Shown: positions 61,874-64,000 of the stretch, in pieces
Position numbering within the stretch: the first letter of the stretch is position 1
Layout: each line of letters begins with the position of its first letter
Origin: a bacterium
Lineage (GTDB): Bacteria; Pseudomonadota; Alphaproteobacteria; Acetobacterales; Acetobacteraceae
DNA length: 64,000 nucleotides
Reading direction: 5' to 3'
Assembly (NCBI GenBank): GCA_026224825.1
Contig: JAMFRO010000098.1
Coordinates: 1-64,000, forward strand
The notes under the pieces: model-generated
Told to the model about the DNA's origin: nothing
The model's database searches: none
Seen by the model: the letters and a program-made list of their open reading frames with translations, nothing else
Translations under genes and position numbers: made by a program

Positions 61874-62938
61874 TTACTGGAGTACGCTGGTCCAGATCTG
61901 GTTGAAGAGTTTGAACTGCGCCCCGCGCAAGGGGGCGAGGAAGGTGAGGTTCTTCAGGTCGTCGTCATTCGGCACGATGAGGCGTGAGGCGAGAATGCCG
62001 GAGAGCTGTGGCTGCGAGGCCTGATTTGGGCTGGCGTAGGTGTTGTAGTTGGACAAAGCCGCGCCGACATTGGCATCGAGGATGTAGTTGATGAATTCGG
62101 CGGCGAGGTCCGGATGCGGCGCATGGGTGGGGATGGCCATGGTATCGACCCAGATTTCGGAGCCCTGGCTCGGCAGGTAATATTTCAGCTTGAGGCAGGT
62201 GCCGTCGGACTGGCAGGTCGCGACATCGCCGTTATAGGCCATGGAGACCGCGATCAGCCCGTCCTTCACCTGGCCGAGGCCTGGGGTTTCATCGACGAAA
62301 CCGGCGAAATTGGGCCGTTTCTTGGTCTGCACGATCAATTTGGCCGCGGCCAGCCATTGGCTTTCCTGGCTGCAGTTGAAGCCGTAGCCGAGATAGGCGC
62401 AGGCGGCGGCGATCTGGTCGCGCCCTTCGCCTTTGGGGATCACGAATGGGTAGTTGGGGTTGATCTTGGGATCGAACAGCACATCCCAGCCGGTGCCGGG
62501 GTTGGGCAGCTTCTTCGGGTCGTAGACGATGCCGGTGGTGCCCCATTGATAAGGGATCGAGTATTGGTCGTTGGGGTCGTATGCCGGGTTCTGGAATTTG
62601 GCGAAGAGATTCTTGAAATTCGGCACTTTGCCATGGTCCACCGGCTGCAGCAGGCCTTCATCCACCAGCTCGGGCACATAATAGGAGGAAGGCACCACGA
62701 CATCATATTGTGAGTCACCGCCGGCGCGCAGTTTCGCCTCCATTTCGGCATTGCTCTCGTAATCGGTCTCCACCACCGTACAGCCGCATTGCAGCTCGAA
62801 ACCGTCGATAATGCCCTCGGTGATGTAGCTGGACCAGATGAACAGGTTGAGCGTTGGCTGCGCGGCCTGGGCGGGCCGGGCTGTGGTACAGAGCCCCAGG
62901 GCCAGCGCCCCGGCGGCGATAAGGGGTAGTCTTTTCAT
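61874..62938 (-). CDS. Periplasmic polyamine-binding protein (PotD/PotF family)
   Basis: A 354-residue solute-binding protein with a signal peptide ending near RPAQA. LNLFIWSSYITEGIIDGFE and YDVVVPSSYYVPELVDEGLLQPVD are typical PotD/PotF stretches. The aromatic and acidic residues that grip polyamines include the Trp in IWSSY and the Asp in VDEGLL, but spermidine versus putrescine cannot be decided. It overlaps the upstream permease stop by 4 bp. Confidence 0.88.
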   Translation of the reverse strand: MKRLPLIAAGALALGLCTTARPAQAAQPTLNLFIWSSYITEGIIDGFELQCGCTVVETDYESNAEMEAKLRAGGDSQYDVVVPSSYYVPELVDEGLLQPVDHGKVPNFKNLFAKFQNPAYDPNDQYSIPYQWGTTGIVYDPKKLPNPGTGWDVLFDPKINPNYPFVIPKGEGRDQIAAACAYLGYGFNCSQESQWLAAAKLIVQTKKRPNFAGFVDETPGLGQVKDGLIAVSMAYNGDVATCQSDGTCLKLKYYLPSQGSEIWVDTMAIPTHAPHPDLAAEFINYILDANVGAALSNYNTYASPNQASQPQLSGILASRLIVPNDDDLKNLTFLAPLRGAQFKLFNQIWTSVLQ

Positions 62939-63774
62939 GTTATATTCCCTCTTGCTGCAAATTGGCTGCCGCGCTCGCGGTGCCGGGTGATGAAAAAATG
63001 GATCAGCGCCAGCGCGATGATGCTGCCGATCATCAGCGTGCCGATGGCGTTTACCTCGGGCGTGATGCCTTTGCGGGCGATGGCGGAGTAGATGTAGATC
63101 GGCAGCGTGACGCTGCCCGGGCCGGCGGTGAAGAAGCTGATGGTGAAATCGTCGATGGACAAAGTGATACCAAGCAGGAAGCCGCCGATGATGGCAGGCT
63201 GCACCACCGGGATGATGAGGTGGATGAAGCTCTTGATACCATCGGCGTAGAGATCATGCGAGGCGTCGAACAGATACGGGTCCAGCCCCGCCAGCCGGGC
63301 GAAGACGGTGAGGGTGACGTAGGGCACCTGGAAGGTGATATGGGCGATGATCATGGTCTGCAGCCCGGCGGCGAGCAGCCCGGTGTAGGTATGGACGAAG
63401 TTGAAGAAGATCAGCTCCGAGATGCCGAACACCAGGCTCGGCATGATGATGGGGGTGTAGATGATGAGGCTGGGGATATTGGCCAGCACGCCTTTGGCCC
63501 GGCGGTTGCGGAAGCGGCAGAGCCCGTAGCCGAGCAGCGTGCCGAGCATGGTGGAGATTGTGGCGGAGAAGAAGGCGAGCAGGAGCGAACGCTGCAGCGC
63601 GGTCAGCACCTCGGCATCGTGGAACAGCACGCCATAGGCATGCAGGGAATGGCCCATCTGGTTGGGTGCCGGGGCGAAGGAGTAATACGCCACCAGCGCC
63701 AGCGGCGTGTAGAGCAATATGTAAACCGGCCAGGAAATGCCGGAGAGCAGGTAGCGGACGGAACGCGGGATCAT
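62935..63774 (-). CDS. Polyamine ABC transporter permease, PotC/PotI type
   Basis: A 279-residue permease with six hydrophobic helices. The EAA-like loop is DASHDLYADGIKSFIHLIIPV, and the segment before it resembles PotC (IIAHITFQVPYVTLTVFARLAG). It overlaps the next upstream permease by 4 bp. With that protein it forms the membrane channel. Confidence 0.9.
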   Translation of the reverse strand: MIPRSVRYLLSGISWPVYILLYTPLALVAYYSFAPAPNQMGHSLHAYGVLFHDAEVLTALQRSLLLAFFSATISTMLGTLLGYGLCRFRNRRAKGVLANIPSLIIYTPIIMPSLVFGISELIFFNFVHTYTGLLAAGLQTMIIAHITFQVPYVTLTVFARLAGLDPYLFDASHDLYADGIKSFIHLIIPVVQPAIIGGFLLGITLSIDDFTISFFTAGPGSVTLPIYIYSAIARKGITPEVNAIGTLMIGSIIALALIHFFITRHRERGSQFAARGNIT

Positions 63775-64000
63775 ATCGCCGCCTCCTCCCCGCCGCCGAT
63801 TTTTTTGGTGAGAATCCTAAAGCCAATGAGTCCGAGCCCGGTGAGGACCAGCATGATGATGGTGAGTGCCGCGCCATAGGGCCAGTCCGGTGTCTCGGTG
63901 AACTGGTTGGCGATGAGCGAGCCGATCATCAGCGCTTTGTCGCCGCCCAGGAGCTGGGGCACGATGTAATCGCCGAAGGCGGGGATGGCGACGAAGATGA
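63771..64000 (-). CDS. Polyamine ABC transporter permease, PotB/PotH type (partial)
   Basis: Only the C-terminal 75 or so residues lie in the window. The frame is open through position 64000 and reads IFVAIPAFGDYIVPQLLGG, then a last membrane helix and a charged tail. AIPAFGDYIVP is typical of PotB/PotH permeases. The start and the ATPase gene expected for the system lie outside the window. Confidence 0.85.
   Translation of the reverse strand, partial: IFVAIPAFGDYIVPQLLGGDKALMIGSLIANQFTETPDWPYGAALTIIMLVLTGLGLIGFRILTKKIGGGEEAAI

Noticed and set aside
1-64000. CRISPR array, insertion sequence, prophage or toxin-antitoxin pair
   Set aside because: No regularly spaced direct repeats, no transposase, integrase or phage structural genes, and no recognisable toxin-antitoxin genes were seen. 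The repeats present are isolated palindromes.

Overview
The window is about 64 kb of GC-rich, densely coding bacterial DNA. The most likely source is an alphaproteobacterium of the Rhodospirillales/Acetobacteraceae kind. This rests on an ntrC-ntrYX junction, a hemC-hemD-Mic60-hemY block, metX/metW next to tyrC-hisC-chorismate mutase, a CtaA of the COX15 type, GANTC sites, and an abundant type of intergenic palindrome. The genus cannot be fixed from sequence alone. Nearly all genes are housekeeping. I see no prophage, insertion sequence, CRISPR array, rRNA or plasmid gene. One tRNA gene, tRNA-Gln(TTG), is present.

Layout. 0-4 kb: the end of a probable ntrC, a large palindromic element, and ntrY-ntrX. 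4-8.2 kb (minus strand): glmU, then a chorismate mutase-hisC-tyrC operon. 8.3-11 kb (plus): metX, a DUF805 membrane gene and metW, with a small membrane protein after them. 11-21 kb (minus): a GT87-like membrane protein and one long run of overlapping genes, hemC-hemD-Mic60-hemY followed by a peptide-type ABC transporter. 21-26 kb (plus): tsaD, rlmJ, gpsA, a GFA-family protein and a GT-C glycosyltransferase. 26-28.6 kb (minus): ahcY-DUF4149, and a copper chaperone with a small cytochrome c. 28.7-33 kb (plus): folB, uvrC, pgi. 33-38 kb: a small divergent two-component pair, an alpha/beta hydrolase, tRNA-Gln, ispE, a TPR lipoprotein, apaG. 38-44.4 kb (plus): folE, a GNAT protein, two tandem ctaA paralogues, tldD, an amidohydrolase. 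44.6-51.6 kb: a GT-C-like membrane protein, a hydrolase, and nrtR-nadABC with two operators. 51.6-52.4 kb: a small accessory islet with a broken ORF, palindromes and a GIY-YIG nuclease gene. 52.4-60.2 kb (minus): the complete kdp operon. 60.4-64 kb (minus): a polyamine ABC transporter with a glutamine-synthetase-like ligase, cut by the window end.

How the genes work together. Three groups look coupled by translation: hemC to the ABC ATPase, kdpF to kdpE, and nadB-nadC. The heme genes, the heme A synthases, the copper chaperone and the cytochrome c all feed the respiratory chain. NrtR probably represses nadABC through the two 23-bp palindromes in front of nadA.

The least ordinary material is non-coding. 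Three copies of a large nested palindrome lie at 33-276, 44425-44658 and 60260-60470. Their outer arms are specific to each locus, and in one case copy the end of the neighbouring gene in inverted orientation. Their centres are swappable hairpins, two of which are bidirectional terminators. The top strand appears to change from C-rich to G-rich at the second copy. Two further palindrome families occur; one member is translated in frame as the C-terminus of TsaD, and another pair brackets the GIY-YIG gene.
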